A DNA stretch of 64,000 nucleotides from Bdellovibrionales bacterium (GTDB taxonomy: Bacteria; Bdellovibrionota; UBA1018), in contig CANCQK010000003.1 of assembly GCA_947380295.1 (NCBI GenBank), positions 62,001 through 126,000 on the forward strand, given 5' to 3'. Position numbers and translations under genes: made by a program. The notes beneath the pieces were generated by a model that did no database searches, was not told where the DNA came from, and saw only the letters and a program-made list of their open reading frames with translations. Shown in pieces: positions 18,293 through 28,221 of this stretch (its first letter is position 1; each line of letters opens with the position of its first letter).

Positions 18293-19927
18293 ATGAGTCA
18301 AACTCGATTTAAAATGACAGACTTTTTTTCAAGACTTGCCTGCAGCTCAATCATAGTTCTTCTGTTCACCTCCGCACAAGGATGCAGACAAAAAATTCAG
18401 CCCGGACACTACGAGGGCTCACTCCTTCAACGAATCAGCTTTAAATACCGAATCGATCCTGTTCACTTGAACGTGATCAATCTAGGACCTGATCAGTTCG
18501 AGATTCGCGTCACGGGACAGAACCTTGAAATCCTCGAGACTGCCCTCATTTCAAGACCCAAGAAGCACCAGCTTCTTTTAAAACTCGAGGGATTTAAGAA
18601 TGGTTTGTACCTTCTCAGACGGATTCCCGTGAGAGACCCAATCCATCGATCCAAATGTTTTGCTTCTCTAAGCCTTTCTGACGTCAGCTTGTGTTATCAT
18701 TCAGGTCAATTTTTTCTGCGCTTTTTAGACTCACAGCAGAAGCCCACTTTCACAATCTCGGGAAGCTTACTCAAGGACCAGGCTCCGATCCCTCTCGAAA
18801 TTCCTGAAAATTATGAACTAGAAAACTCTGTTCGCGAGGCTCTAAAAAAGGGATTTGATGCTCGAATCTCACTCGAACACGTTTTGCAAGCACGTGGCAA
18901 CGCTACGGCGGCATGGCTCAATCTTTTACCTCATCTGACGAGTAACCTCATCTGGAATGCACCCCTTCCTAATTATATCAGTGTCATCGCGACCCTCGAG
19001 GGATTGACCCCATTTTTGCTCCCCACCTGGTGGATGGAAGGAAAGGTAGCCAGCCTCAATACCAAGATTGAGGGCGACGCTCACCTCATTCAGCAAGCCA
19101 ATCTCGCATCCACCGTTGAGCAACTTTTCTACGCTCTTGAGCGCGACTCTAAGATATTAAAGGCCTATCAGAGAGTTGGCGCTCTAGCTGTTCAGATTCC
19201 AGAAATTCAGGATTGGGTTTTGCCTCTTCAAAATGCAGTTGAACGGGTACTCAAAGAAGATCGCTACGCCTTAAGTCTGGCTCTAGGAAAATACAACCCA
19301 GATGCAATTCAAAAAGTCATCATAGGAGATGAATACGAGCCATTTAATCAAGCCAAACCACTCAACCAACTTGAACTCGCCGATTGGGCTCATCGGCGAT
19401 CATTTGAGCTCGATCAAATCGAGTACCTGATTCAAATTTCAAAAATTAAGAACCTGGAACTCTATTTTACCTGGCTTGATCCCTCTGCTGATCAAAGAAC
19501 CAGTCTGGGCTTAAACTGGATTGGTCAAGTCCCGGTGAGTAAATCTCAAACCCGAGAACTCGAAGTAAAACGGGATCAGCTCAAGTCTATACTCTATAGA
19601 AACGCTTACCAACTGGCACTCGAATTTAACTCTGCACTCGATTTATGTATAAAATTTAAATCCAGAGAGGAAATCGAATTCAAGTTTCAGGAAATTAATT
19701 CCACCTTTCAGAATCCTGAAAACCTCTCCCAGAGTCAAGTTCAGCATCTGAAAACTTCGGTTCAGTCTTACCTGGCTGACTTAGCACAATATGAGACTCA
19801 ACTCGCTGCTTACCGAATAGCCCGCGCCAAAAAGGACCGGCTCATTTTAGAGGGTTTTTTTGAAGAACTCATGCCTCAGCTGCCCAAGATGGTTCCCGCT
19901 TTCCAACACAGCCAAATCACGCTATAA
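18293..19927 (+). CDS. Putative lipoprotein with TolC-like helical region
   Basis: 544 residues. The N-terminal signal ends in a lipobox-like SAQGC at residues about 27-31, so it is likely an outer-membrane lipoprotein. After a beta-rich N-terminal ~150 residues, most of the chain is long amphipathic helix. Segments such as ARGNATAAWLNLLPHLT and the late LIYRNAYQLALE-type helix recall the coiled helices of TolC/OEP outer-membrane factors, but in degenerate form. No clear efflux genes adjoin it. The OEP link is tentative. Confidence 0.6.
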   Translation: MSQTRFKMTDFFSRLACSSIIVLLFTSAQGCRQKIQPGHYEGSLLQRISFKYRIDPVHLNVINLGPDQFEIRVTGQNLEILETALISRPKKHQLLLKLEGFKNGLYLLRRIPVRDPIHRSKCFASLSLSDVSLCYHSGQFFLRFLDSQQKPTFTISGSLLKDQAPIPLEIPENYELENSVREALKKGFDARISLEHVLQARGNATAAWLNLLPHLTSNLIWNAPLPNYISVIATLEGLTPFLLPTWWMEGKVASLNTKIEGDAHLIQQANLASTVEQLFYALERDSKILKAYQRVGALAVQIPEIQDWVLPLQNAVERVLKEDRYALSLALGKYNPDAIQKVIIGDEYEPFNQAKPLNQLELADWAHRRSFELDQIEYLIQISKIKNLELYFTWLDPSADQRTSLGLNWIGQVPVSKSQTRELEVKRDQLKSILYRNAYQLALEFNSALDLCIKFKSREEIEFKFQEINSTFQNPENLSQSQVQHLKTSVQSYLADLAQYETQLAAYRIARAKKDRLILEGFFEELMPQLPKMVPAFQHSQITL

Positions 19928-19947
19928 ATTTTGCAGGAGTCCAGATT

Positions 19948-21621
19948 ATGCCTCAAAAAGTAAAAAAAATTATCATCATCGGTGGAGTTGCTGGCGGAGC
20001 TTCAGCCGCTGCTCGTGCACGACGACTCTCAGAGGACGCGTCGATCACGATTCTTGAAAAAGGCCCATACGTCAGCTTTGCTAATTGCGGACTCCCTTAC
20101 GCCCTAGGCGGCCTGATCGAGGATCGAGAAGAACTTCTTCTCCAAACTCCTGAATCTCTCAAGGAGCGATTCAACTTAGATGTCCTCATCAACACCGAGG
20201 CTCTTGCGATTGACAGAACCCAAGACACGGTCAAAGCCCGGAATTTAATCACAGGCCAAGAGCTTATACTGAGTTACGATTTTCTCATTTTATCGCCCGG
20301 AGCCGAGGCGATTCGTCCAGCTCTTCCGGGAATGAACTCCAAGAATGTATTCACGCTTCAAACGTTGCCTGATTTGGACAAAATTCAAACCTGCATCTCG
20401 GAGACGAACCTCAAGTCGGCCGCCGTCATTGGCGGAGGCTTCATTGGGATTGAGGCTGCAGAAAACTTAGTCAAACGCGGCATTGAAGTCACTCTCATCG
20501 AAAGGGGTGATCAAATTTTTCCGCCCGCTGATCGAGACACGGCAGAATTTCTGCACCAGGAGATGAAGACCCATGGCGTTCATCTCCTCCTGAATTCGGA
20601 ACTCAAATCGATCGAATCCGCTCCGGGCAGAAAGTCTAAGCTCACTCTAGCCAGGGGAAATGCCGAGCAGGTGATTGAAACCGATTTGATCATCATGGCA
20701 ATTGGGGTGCGTCCCAGAACTCAGCTCGCCCAAAGCTCGGGTCTCACCATCGGTAAAACGGGTGGAATTCAGGTCGATGAGTTCATGCGAACGTCTGATC
20801 CAAAAATTTATGCCGTTGGGGACGTGATCGAAACCACCCAGCCCCAATCCGGGCGCGCCTCCTACATTCCCCTGGCTGGACCAGCCAATCGACAAGGCAG
20901 AATTGCCGCCGACCATATCTTCGGCAAGACTCCAGCCTACCGTGGCACCATCGGAACAGCTGTCTGTCAGGTTTTTGATCTCACAGTGGCAACCACAGGC
21001 CTTTCGGTCAAAGCGCTTCAAAAACAGGGAACTCCATTTGACTGGGTTACCGTACACCCCAACCACCATGCCGGATATTATCCGGGCGCAGAGCAAATGA
21101 CTCTGAAACTGATTTTTAACCCGGAGAACTCAAAGATTCTGGGAGCCCAGATCGTTGGCAAAGCTGGAGTTGATAAGCGAATTGACGTTCTGTCCATGGC
21201 CATTCAAACGGCCCTCACTGTCGAGGACTTGGAACATCTTGAACTCGCCTATGCGCCACCCTACGGCTCAGCTAAAGATCCCGTTAATATGGCGGGATTT
21301 GTGGCCTCCAATGTGATTCGAGGGGATACTCGTTTAATCCACACGGATCAGCTTAAGCAAACCCATCCCAGCTCCATCCAGCTCATCGATGTCAGATCTC
21401 CCCAAGAATACGAACGTGGCAGCATCCCCAATTCGAAAAACATCCCAATCGACGACCTGAGATCCAGACTCTCAGAAATCAAACAGGAAGTCCCTGTTGT
21501 GGTCTACTGCCAGGTGGGCTTTAGAGGATATCTGGCTTACCGCATCTTGACTCAAAAAGGCTTTCAAGTCACCAACCTGAACGGCGGCTATCGAAGCTGG
21601 AAAGCTAGCCCTCAATCTTAA
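19948..21621 (+). CDS. CoA-disulfide reductase-type NADH oxidase fused to rhodanese
   Basis: 557 residues. The FAD-binding GGVAGGASAAARARRL is at the N-terminus, the single redox Cys in SFANCGLPY (about residue 46), the NAD-binding GGGFIGIEAAE near 160, and YAVGDVIE near 290. Residues about 460-557 form a rhodanese domain with active Cys in VYCQVGFRG. This matches the CoADR-rhodanese group, which reduces CoA-disulfides or polysulfides with NAD(P)H. It is followed 4 nt later by another flavoprotein. Confidence 0.93.
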   Translation: MPQKVKKIIIIGGVAGGASAAARARRLSEDASITILEKGPYVSFANCGLPYALGGLIEDREELLLQTPESLKERFNLDVLINTEALAIDRTQDTVKARNLITGQELILSYDFLILSPGAEAIRPALPGMNSKNVFTLQTLPDLDKIQTCISETNLKSAAVIGGGFIGIEAAENLVKRGIEVTLIERGDQIFPPADRDTAEFLHQEMKTHGVHLLLNSELKSIESAPGRKSKLTLARGNAEQVIETDLIIMAIGVRPRTQLAQSSGLTIGKTGGIQVDEFMRTSDPKIYAVGDVIETTQPQSGRASYIPLAGPANRQGRIAADHIFGKTPAYRGTIGTAVCQVFDLTVATTGLSVKALQKQGTPFDWVTVHPNHHAGYYPGAEQMTLKLIFNPENSKILGAQIVGKAGVDKRIDVLSMAIQTALTVEDLEHLELAYAPPYGSAKDPVNMAGFVASNVIRGDTRLIHTDQLKQTHPSSIQLIDVRSPQEYERGSIPNSKNIPIDDLRSRLSEIKQEVPVVVYCQVGFRGYLAYRILTQKGFQVTNLNGGYRSWKASPQS

Positions 21622-21625
21622 AACT

Positions 21626-22816
21626 ATGAAAAATGCCTCTCTATCCGTTGCCATCGTTGGTACCGGGCCCGCAGCGCTTATGGCAGCCGATGTCTTGTCC
21701 CATTCGACTCATCGAGTTTCAATCTTTGAAAAAAGAAAGAGTCTAGGCAGGAAGCTTTTAATCGCCGGAAGCTCCGGACTCAACATCACGAACGATCTTC
21801 CAGTAGACGAATTTGCACGACACTACTCTGGACCTCCTGAGCTGTGGCAACACGTTCTTAAGGGATTTACACCCCAAGACTGGATTCAGTTTATCGAGAA
21901 ACTAGGTTCACCCACGTTCAAGGGAACCAGTGGTCGTTATTTTGTTCAGGACATGAAGGCTACGGGAGTTCTAAAAAAATGGAAATCACGACTCGATGAA
22001 CGAGGTGTTCAATTCTACTTTGATTCTGAATGTGTTGATTTTGAAGTCCTGTCTGACTCGAAGAAAATTTCACTTACGTTTCAAAATGGGAAAAATGATC
22101 GATTCGATGCCATCCTTTTTGCCCTCGGAGGAGGGAGTTACGAAACCAAAGAAGACCCTCTCCGATGGCCCGAAATATTTAAACGAAAAGGAATAGCCTT
22201 TGAAAACTTTACCCCTTCAAACGTAGGATTAAAAGTCGATTGGTCAAAGGAATTTCTTAAGGAAGCCGAAGGTAAGCCACTTAAAAATATTCTACTCACC
22301 TCGAAAAAAGGTTCCCGACGAGGAGAGCTCGTGATTACAAGCTATGGAATCGAAGGAACTCCAGTCTACTTTGTGGGCCAAGAGGGCAACGTTCAGATCG
22401 ACCTTAAGCCTGATCTTTCCCCGGAACAGCTCATCTCAAAATGTCGAGCATTTCGAGAAAATCTCTCCCCCATGAGGAGGGTCAAGAAACAACTCAACCT
22501 CTCCGATGCAGCGCTAGCCTTACTCTTTCATGAGGCCGAACATGACTCTAAAAGTACGATTGAAACTCTTTGCAAAATAATTAAATCATTCCCCATCACG
22601 CTCACCGGCAAACAACCTCTTGCTGAGGCGATCTCATCTGCAGGTGGATTAAATCTGAACGAAATCGACCCTTCTTTTATGCTCAAACGATTTCCTGGCG
22701 TTTTCGTTGGCGGTGAAATGCTGGACTGGGATGCTCCGACTGGCGGATTTTTAATTCAGGGATGCATCTCTCAAGGCAAGACCATTGGAAGTTCAATTCT
22801 GAAATTTCTTGTTTAG
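21626..22816 (+). CDS. HI0933/TIGR03862-type FAD flavoprotein
   Basis: 396 residues with an N-terminal dinucleotide-binding GTGPAALMAADVL, the conserved RKLLIAGSSGLNIT block, and the C-terminal FVGGEMLDWDAPTGGF stretch typical of HI0933-like (BaiN/RdsA-related) flavoproteins. Some relatives act in rRNA dihydrouridine removal or bile-acid reduction; the substrate here is unknown. It is probably cotranscribed with the CoADR gene. Confidence 0.88.
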   Translation: MKNASLSVAIVGTGPAALMAADVLSHSTHRVSIFEKRKSLGRKLLIAGSSGLNITNDLPVDEFARHYSGPPELWQHVLKGFTPQDWIQFIEKLGSPTFKGTSGRYFVQDMKATGVLKKWKSRLDERGVQFYFDSECVDFEVLSDSKKISLTFQNGKNDRFDAILFALGGGSYETKEDPLRWPEIFKRKGIAFENFTPSNVGLKVDWSKEFLKEAEGKPLKNILLTSKKGSRRGELVITSYGIEGTPVYFVGQEGNVQIDLKPDLSPEQLISKCRAFRENLSPMRRVKKQLNLSDAALALLFHEAEHDSKSTIETLCKIIKSFPITLTGKQPLAEAISSAGGLNLNEIDPSFMLKRFPGVFVGGEMLDWDAPTGGFLIQGCISQGKTIGSSILKFLV

Positions 22817-22929
22817 TTTAAAATCCAATTTTTCGATTTTTTGAACATTTTTTTGGTAACACTCCGCACTATTCAGTGATATTGACCTGAATGTGGGCAA
22901 ATGCCAATTTGCATCCGGGAGGGGAAATC

Positions 22930-25632
22930 TTGCAAAATTCTATCATAAATAAAACTATGGGCTTTTTTATTTTGGTCTCAGGTACTTTGGTCTTTAGTGG
23001 ACCTCAAAGTGCTCTTGCTGATGATTGGACTAGGTACTTTACCTTTTCTAATAACAGCCAAGCACAAATTAATTATTCATTAGATGAGGATTTAACCGAA
23101 TTAAGCGTACTTTTTTCTGACTCACTCAACATCGCTGCCCCCAAGGAAATTTACTCCGATCGAGGTAGGTTCCAGATCCTCGGGCAGAGGGACCCCAGAA
23201 ACCCTAATCAAGGTATCTCTTCGGGTCCATCGTTCAAAATTCCTACCTCAGTCCCGAGTCCTCAGAGCTTTTTCTGGATTCGAAATCTTCGAGAAAAAAG
23301 TGCTTTTTATCTTTTCGAGGACGGCACAGTAGCAACATCATGTGGTCAGGATTGGAGCCTAGCAAGTGCCCGAATTTTCGATTTTGAAGGCAAACGCTGG
23401 GTGATTGAAAGCGTCAAGAAGGGAAATACGGGAATCCTCTATCTTTCCTCAAATCTGAATGGAACTGATTGTATCGCTCTGAACGCTGAATACTTACCCA
23501 TGCTTCACATGGAAAATTCCATTGAGGTCTCAGCAGCTGGGATTCTCAAAGTTCAGGGAGTTGTCCCCCAAATTGACCTTAAGTCAAACTGCTATTATTA
23601 TCCGCTTGCGGGACGTCCTGATTTCGCAATTAAAACCTGCGAAAAAAACCCTGTAATCGACGGGACCTACCTGCTCCGAATGACCGATCAGAAGCAGTAC
23701 CAGCTGGATGAAACCAACTGGACAGCTCTTCGAATCGCGGGCTCTACCTCGATTAAAGACGGAATACTAGAAATCAAGGGTGCTGATGGCTACCAAATTG
23801 ATCTCAATCAGTTTGATGCTGAGATCAGACGTTTCGGGTTTCTTGGAAAGGGCGACACCGTCCTCGACGAACACGGAAAAACAGTCGATGCTCTTAAGGC
23901 GGTTCGAACCAAATACACTGACCTCGTTGCTGACTCCATTGAGCACCCTGAGCGATACAATGAAAGCTCAGACAGTGGAATCACCCAGCACTTTGGTGAG
24001 GCTTTTTGGGCCCGCCGAAGCGTAATTCTTCTCGGTAAACCGGGCACTGGCAAAAGCAGCGCAGTAAAGGCTTTTGCCCGTGAAGTCGGTCGTGGAATGG
24101 TGAGGGGCGTCCCGAGAACCACCCAGATTTATGAAGTTAAAGTCTCCTCCCTCCTCAGCGGCACAATGTATGTTGGCGCAACGGAGAGAAGAGTTGCCGA
24201 GCTCCTTTCAGCAGCACGGCAATCAGGATGCATTTTCTTTATCGATGAGTTTCATACCCTTTCAGGTGCAGGCACTAGCTCTAACAATTCCAATGATGTC
24301 ACCCAATTCTTTAAAAAGGCTTTAGAAGGGGGCGAGCTTCTACTCATTGGCACCGATACCGATCATGAATTCTATAACGCCTTTGGCCACGACCCTGCGT
24401 TTGTAGAGCGATTTGATGTCAAAAAAGTCAGCCCTCCTGAGGGAGCCGCTCTTCAAGAGATCATTCGGTCTCGATTTAGGGCTGAATACAATTTGGATCT
24501 GAGTCCAGCACTCATTCAGTCGGCCATTGACCTGTCTCAAAATTATGATGTCACCGCTGCACAACCTCGATCGGCCGTGAATCTACTTAAAAAAGCAGTG
24601 GCCCGACTTTCTGCCCAAGGAGATGAGGTCAGAGAAATTCCACTCAGCTACCTCAAGGAAACTGCAGTCATTAAGTATGGCTTTGATCCTTCTCAGTTAA
24701 ACCCAAAAAATCTCCGAGATCAACTCGCCAAACTCATCCCCGGATTGGATGAACAACTCATTGGTCAAGACGAGGCAAAAGCTCTGATGTATCGACTTTG
24801 GGCCCGAAAGATCACTGGAGTCGGAGACGACCAACAAGTCAACAGTCTCCTTTTGGCTGGCCCTCCGGGCGTTGGCAAAACTCGGATTGCAGAGCTTTCA
24901 GCAGGACTCATGGGTTACAAGAAAACCATTGTAGAGATGAACAAATTCGCGCACGGCGGGATCGATCTTTTCCGTCGCGAAATTTACCAAGCTCTGCTGG
25001 AACACCCATTCCGAGTGATTGTTTTGGATGAGATGGAAAAGGCTCATACGACGGTGCAAGCGGGAGCACTCTCGATGCTTCAAACGGGAGCATTTCAGGT
25101 CACTGAAGAACTCCCCATGGGCAAGACGGTCGTTCGTGACGTCAGTGCGAAGCATGCTCTCTTTGTCATGACCTCGAATGCTGCCGGAGCCTACATTAAG
25201 CGCGAACTGCGCAAAAATGGAGGATTGGACGATGGCGATTTGAGACAAACTCTCGTAGAGGAGGGGATCTCTGAACCCATTCTCTCTCGAATCCAACACA
25301 TTGTGCCAATGACCACACCCACTCAGGAAGAGTTTAAAAATGGGGTCCTCAAGGCGCTCGCATCAACCCTGAAGCGTGAGTCAGATCGACATGGCTACAA
25401 ATTTGTCCTCGAAAATCAGGACGAGCTATTGGCCGAGATCATGAAGGGCTATCATGAGGATACCGATTACCGGGACATTCGCAAACACTTGTCAGCAGTT
25501 GAGGACCTGATTGCGCATGCTCTGATCCACACTGATCCTGAGCTGGGTTCAGAGGTAAAGCTCCGTTGGGGTACCCTTTCAAACAAGCGTAAGAGGCGCG
25601 AACCTCCGGCCTATTACAACTACTTCAACTAA
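22930..25632 (+). CDS. Double AAA+ ATPase (ClpA/B-like) with an exported-type N-terminus
   Basis: I favour TTG 22930 as start because GGGAGGGG lies 5 nt upstream; an ATG at 22891 lacks one. That gives about 900 residues. The first ~35 form a convincing Sec signal (MGFFILVSGTLVF, cleavage near ALA). About 35-330 is an unrecognised beta-rich domain. Two AAA+ modules follow: D1 Walker A GKPGTGKSS (about 368) and Walker B FFIDEFHTL (about 435); D2 Walker A GPPGVGKTR (about 644) and Walker B VLDEMEKAH (about 697). The Clp/Hsp100 arrangement is clear. An ATPase of this type outside the cytoplasm is odd. Confidence 0.85.
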   Translation: MQNSIINKTMGFFILVSGTLVFSGPQSALADDWTRYFTFSNNSQAQINYSLDEDLTELSVLFSDSLNIAAPKEIYSDRGRFQILGQRDPRNPNQGISSGPSFKIPTSVPSPQSFFWIRNLREKSAFYLFEDGTVATSCGQDWSLASARIFDFEGKRWVIESVKKGNTGILYLSSNLNGTDCIALNAEYLPMLHMENSIEVSAAGILKVQGVVPQIDLKSNCYYYPLAGRPDFAIKTCEKNPVIDGTYLLRMTDQKQYQLDETNWTALRIAGSTSIKDGILEIKGADGYQIDLNQFDAEIRRFGFLGKGDTVLDEHGKTVDALKAVRTKYTDLVADSIEHPERYNESSDSGITQHFGEAFWARRSVILLGKPGTGKSSAVKAFAREVGRGMVRGVPRTTQIYEVKVSSLLSGTMYVGATERRVAELLSAARQSGCIFFIDEFHTLSGAGTSSNNSNDVTQFFKKALEGGELLLIGTDTDHEFYNAFGHDPAFVERFDVKKVSPPEGAALQEIIRSRFRAEYNLDLSPALIQSAIDLSQNYDVTAAQPRSAVNLLKKAVARLSAQGDEVREIPLSYLKETAVIKYGFDPSQLNPKNLRDQLAKLIPGLDEQLIGQDEAKALMYRLWARKITGVGDDQQVNSLLLAGPPGVGKTRIAELSAGLMGYKKTIVEMNKFAHGGIDLFRREIYQALLEHPFRVIVLDEMEKAHTTVQAGALSMLQTGAFQVTEELPMGKTVVRDVSAKHALFVMTSNAAGAYIKRELRKNGGLDDGDLRQTLVEEGISEPILSRIQHIVPMTTPTQEEFKNGVLKALASTLKRESDRHGYKFVLENQDELLAEIMKGYHEDTDYRDIRKHLSAVEDLIAHALIHTDPELGSEVKLRWGTLSNKRKRREPPAYYNYFN

Positions 25633-25648
25633 GATCCCATCACTTCCA

Positions 25649-25676
25649 CGGGGCGAGATTCAAAAATCTCGCCCCG
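25649..25676 (+). terminator. Rho-independent-type hairpin after AAA+ gene
   Basis: A perfect 12-bp GC-rich stem (CGGGGCGAGATT with its complement) around a CAAA tetraloop, 17 nt after the stop. The T-run is weak, but the position and stability fit a terminator. Confidence 0.75.
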
Positions 25677-25730
25677 CTCAAACCCCTCCCTCCCCAATTG
25701 TCGTCCTCACCCCTGCTATGATACCTTGCA

Positions 25731-26504
25731 ATGACTATGGGTTTCCCGCCTCCAACACAGATTAAAACGCCTCCTCCACTTCCCTCCTGGTTGGCTCTGA
25801 TTCAATCCCCGTTTACTATCCCAAACGTTGCCTACTGCGCGTATGCGTTTAGCTCCCCTCAAGAGACTGAGCTTCAATCGATGATCGACTCTCATTTTCC
25901 TGACTTCCAATTTCCTGCCCATCTCAAGACAGCCGTTTTCAAAAGAAAACTGCACTACTTTCTGGGCCGCGCCTGCGTTGCTCAAGCCCTAGAACAACTC
26001 GGGCATCCACGAGTCCAGATCGAAACCAACCCTGATCGCAGTCCAAAATGGCCATCTGGCATTCTGGGTGCAGTGACCCATACGGATCGCTTGGTCATGA
26101 CCGCCGTAACCGCATCGACACATTTTTTAGGAATCGGAATCGACTCCGAAGAGATGTCTCGCACCACTCCGATTGAGGAAATCGCTAAAACATTTGCGGA
26201 TGAGCATGAAAAACAGCTCATTCACCACGCCAATCTCCCTCTCAAAACGTGGCTTTTTCTCATCTTTTCTGCCAAAGAGAGTTTATTCAAAGCTCTCTAT
26301 CCCATCAAAGGAGAGTACTTTGGATTTGAATCTGCTCGAGTCGTGAGTATTTCTCCAGATCAAAAAATGGAATTACCGTCTTCGGGAAGCTTTTGTATTC
26401 AACTGACCCAGCCTAAGAATGGTTTTCCTCAGGGCACAGTTTTTAAAGGACTTTACCAAGTCTCGCAATCGCAGGTGCATACTTGGATCGGAATCCCTCA
26501 ATAA
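25731..26504 (+). CDS. 4'-phosphopantetheinyl transferase (Sfp/EntD-type)
   Basis: 257 residues. The Mg-binding and catalytic motifs are GIGIDSEEM (about residue 127) and FSAKESLFKALYP (about 180), with a TH in AVTHTDRLVM. This is the EntD/Sfp layout, transferring phosphopantetheine from CoA to carrier-protein serines. No NRPS, PKS or siderophore genes lie in the window, so the carrier protein is unknown. It has its own upstream terminator hairpin, so it begins a new transcript. Confidence 0.88.
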   Translation: MTMGFPPPTQIKTPPPLPSWLALIQSPFTIPNVAYCAYAFSSPQETELQSMIDSHFPDFQFPAHLKTAVFKRKLHYFLGRACVAQALEQLGHPRVQIETNPDRSPKWPSGILGAVTHTDRLVMTAVTASTHFLGIGIDSEEMSRTTPIEEIAKTFADEHEKQLIHHANLPLKTWLFLIFSAKESLFKALYPIKGEYFGFESARVVSISPDQKMELPSSGSFCIQLTQPKNGFPQGTVFKGLYQVSQSQVHTWIGIPQ

Positions 26505-26561
26505 GGGATCGTTTTTAACGTTGATATGGCCAGAATATGAAATGGGTGTTAAACTCAGCTC

Positions 26562-27089
26562 ATGAATAAGTCAGACCGCTATTCTCTAGGGATTCGAGTT
26601 TTACACTGGTTCATGGCGCTTTTGATTTTTGGAATGCTACCCATCGGGTGGTACATGAGTGACCTCGACGACTCCCATCCACTCAAGTTTTCTCTGATCA
26701 ATTACCACCAATCGACCGGCGTTTTGATCTTGGCATTGGCTGCGATCAGACTCACCCTCAAGTTTGCATCCAAAGGTCCAGAGCTTTCATCAGAACTCCC
26801 ATCTTGGGAAAGAAAATTAGCCACCACAACTCACGGGCTATTTTATGCGGCTCTCTTCGTGATGCCGCTCTCAGGAATCCTCATGACACTTTTGAGTGGC
26901 TACAAGGTTCCATTTTTCTTCTTTGAGCTCCCGAATCCGCTCCATGAAAACAAGGATCTGGGTAAAACCTTCTCAGAAATGCATGAGCTTTTAGCCTGGG
27001 GTATCGTCGGCCTCACTGCGCTCCATATCGGCGGAATCGCAAAGGCTTGGATTTTCAACCGGCTCAATTTGATCAAAAGAATGATTTAA
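26562..27089 (+). CDS. Cytochrome b561
   Basis: 175 residues with four membrane segments. Conserved haem-ligand His residues sit in RVLHWFMAL (helix 1), INYHQSTGVL (helix 2), TTHGLFYAA (helix 3) and GLTALHIGGIAK (helix 4), the b561/YodB pattern. It is a di-haem quinol oxidase of the inner membrane. Its 3' end faces the kinase gene. Confidence 0.93.
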   Translation: MNKSDRYSLGIRVLHWFMALLIFGMLPIGWYMSDLDDSHPLKFSLINYHQSTGVLILALAAIRLTLKFASKGPELSSELPSWERKLATTTHGLFYAALFVMPLSGILMTLLSGYKVPFFFFELPNPLHENKDLGKTFSEMHELLAWGIVGLTALHIGGIAKAWIFNRLNLIKRMI

Positions 27090-27113
27090 AAACTCAGTCA
27101 AAAGAAAAAGGTT

Positions 27114-28028
27114 CTATCCCCGCCGCTTGACTAAAGCCCTTTTAATCTCCTGGAGTCGATCGAGTACCAGACTCCTGAAATCATTGAGCTCTGAAAGACG
27201 ATCCACAACATCGATGAGTTCATCAATCGTAAGTTGTGTCTCCGACGTATCCACCTGATCCAAGGCTTCGAGATAAATCAGAGTTAAAGCGACAAAATCC
27301 ATATCCTCAGCTTTTGCCGTCAGCATCTCAGCAACGTGGTACTGCGCATGACCTACAGAACTCGTGCCCACGCCGTAATCAATAATGTAAACAACGTCGG
27401 GCCTTCTATCCAGCCCAGAAGCCACGAGGACATTAGAGGGAGCCAGGTCACGATGTGAAATTCCTTTGCTGTGAAGAGCGCTCAACTTCTGAAAGTTTTG
27501 ATTTGCAAGGGCTTGAATGCGTTCATTTCTCTCAGAGATTGAGAGCGAATTCATCTCTTCAAATACACTCTCTAAAGTCTGAGCATTCTCGATTAATTCC
27601 ATAGAAAATGCTAAGGCTGCACCCTTTTCAGAATAATCTGGGATGCAAAAATAGGAGTCTCCAATCACTCGTGGAGCAACATGCTCCCTTCCTGCTTGCT
27701 GCTGAGTGCGGAACTCAGCTGAAAGCTTAAGGGGTTGAAACTCTCTGGTTAAAACCTTGACTGCGACCGTCTGGCCATCCAAGCTAGCGCGATAGACTTT
27801 TCCAAAATTCCCCTCGCCCAAGACTGCTGAGAAGTTCAAACTCGCACGAGTCCTTGGAGTGATACCTGCCGGACAAAACATTTTAGGCCGAGGCCGCTCA
27901 GGAGAGAAAAGCGACAGGTCTTTGGCTTTTGAGGACCTAGGAGGCGAATCCATTGCACTCGCAGGAACCAACCCCACCAGGACCAAACTCACGCCCAAAA
28001 CACTTAACAGCCTAATTAGCTTCATCAA
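27114..28028 (-). CDS. Exported Hanks-type protein kinase
   Basis: 304 residues. Residues 1-25 are a Sec signal peptide (MMKLIRLLSVLGVSL, cleavage near ASA). The kinase domain follows: Gly-rich loop LGEGNFGKVYRA (about 70-81), ATP-binding Lys91 in VAVKVL, catalytic loop HRDLAPSN (about 190) and metal-binding DYG (about 219) in place of DFG. The catalytic set is complete, so it should be active where ATP is available. There is no PASTA or other sensor domain and no membrane anchor besides the signal. An exported soluble kinase has no bacterial periplasmic ATP, which suggests a target outside the cell. Confidence 0.85.
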   Translation of the reverse strand: MMKLIRLLSVLGVSLVLVGLVPASAMDSPPRSSKAKDLSLFSPERPRPKMFCPAGITPRTRASLNFSAVLGEGNFGKVYRASLDGQTVAVKVLTREFQPLKLSAEFRTQQQAGREHVAPRVIGDSYFCIPDYSEKGAALAFSMELIENAQTLESVFEEMNSLSISERNERIQALANQNFQKLSALHSKGISHRDLAPSNVLVASGLDRRPDVVYIIDYGVGTSSVGHAQYHVAEMLTAKAEDMDFVALTLIYLEALDQVDTSETQLTIDELIDVVDRLSELNDFRSLVLDRLQEIKRALVKRRG

Positions 28029-28221
28029 AAGACCTCAGAAAGACTATTTTTAATTCGCAGTAAAAAAAGACCCTTTTTTATTCTAATTATTTAAAAAATA
28101 CAACACTTTGTAGGAGTCTTCGAAAACTTATGAAGTCACGAGGGAGCTGAGATGCCCTGCTCACGTCTATCCTCAAATAAAAAAGCCTCAAGTTTTCCAT
28201 AAATTATCTGATAAGTGACTT

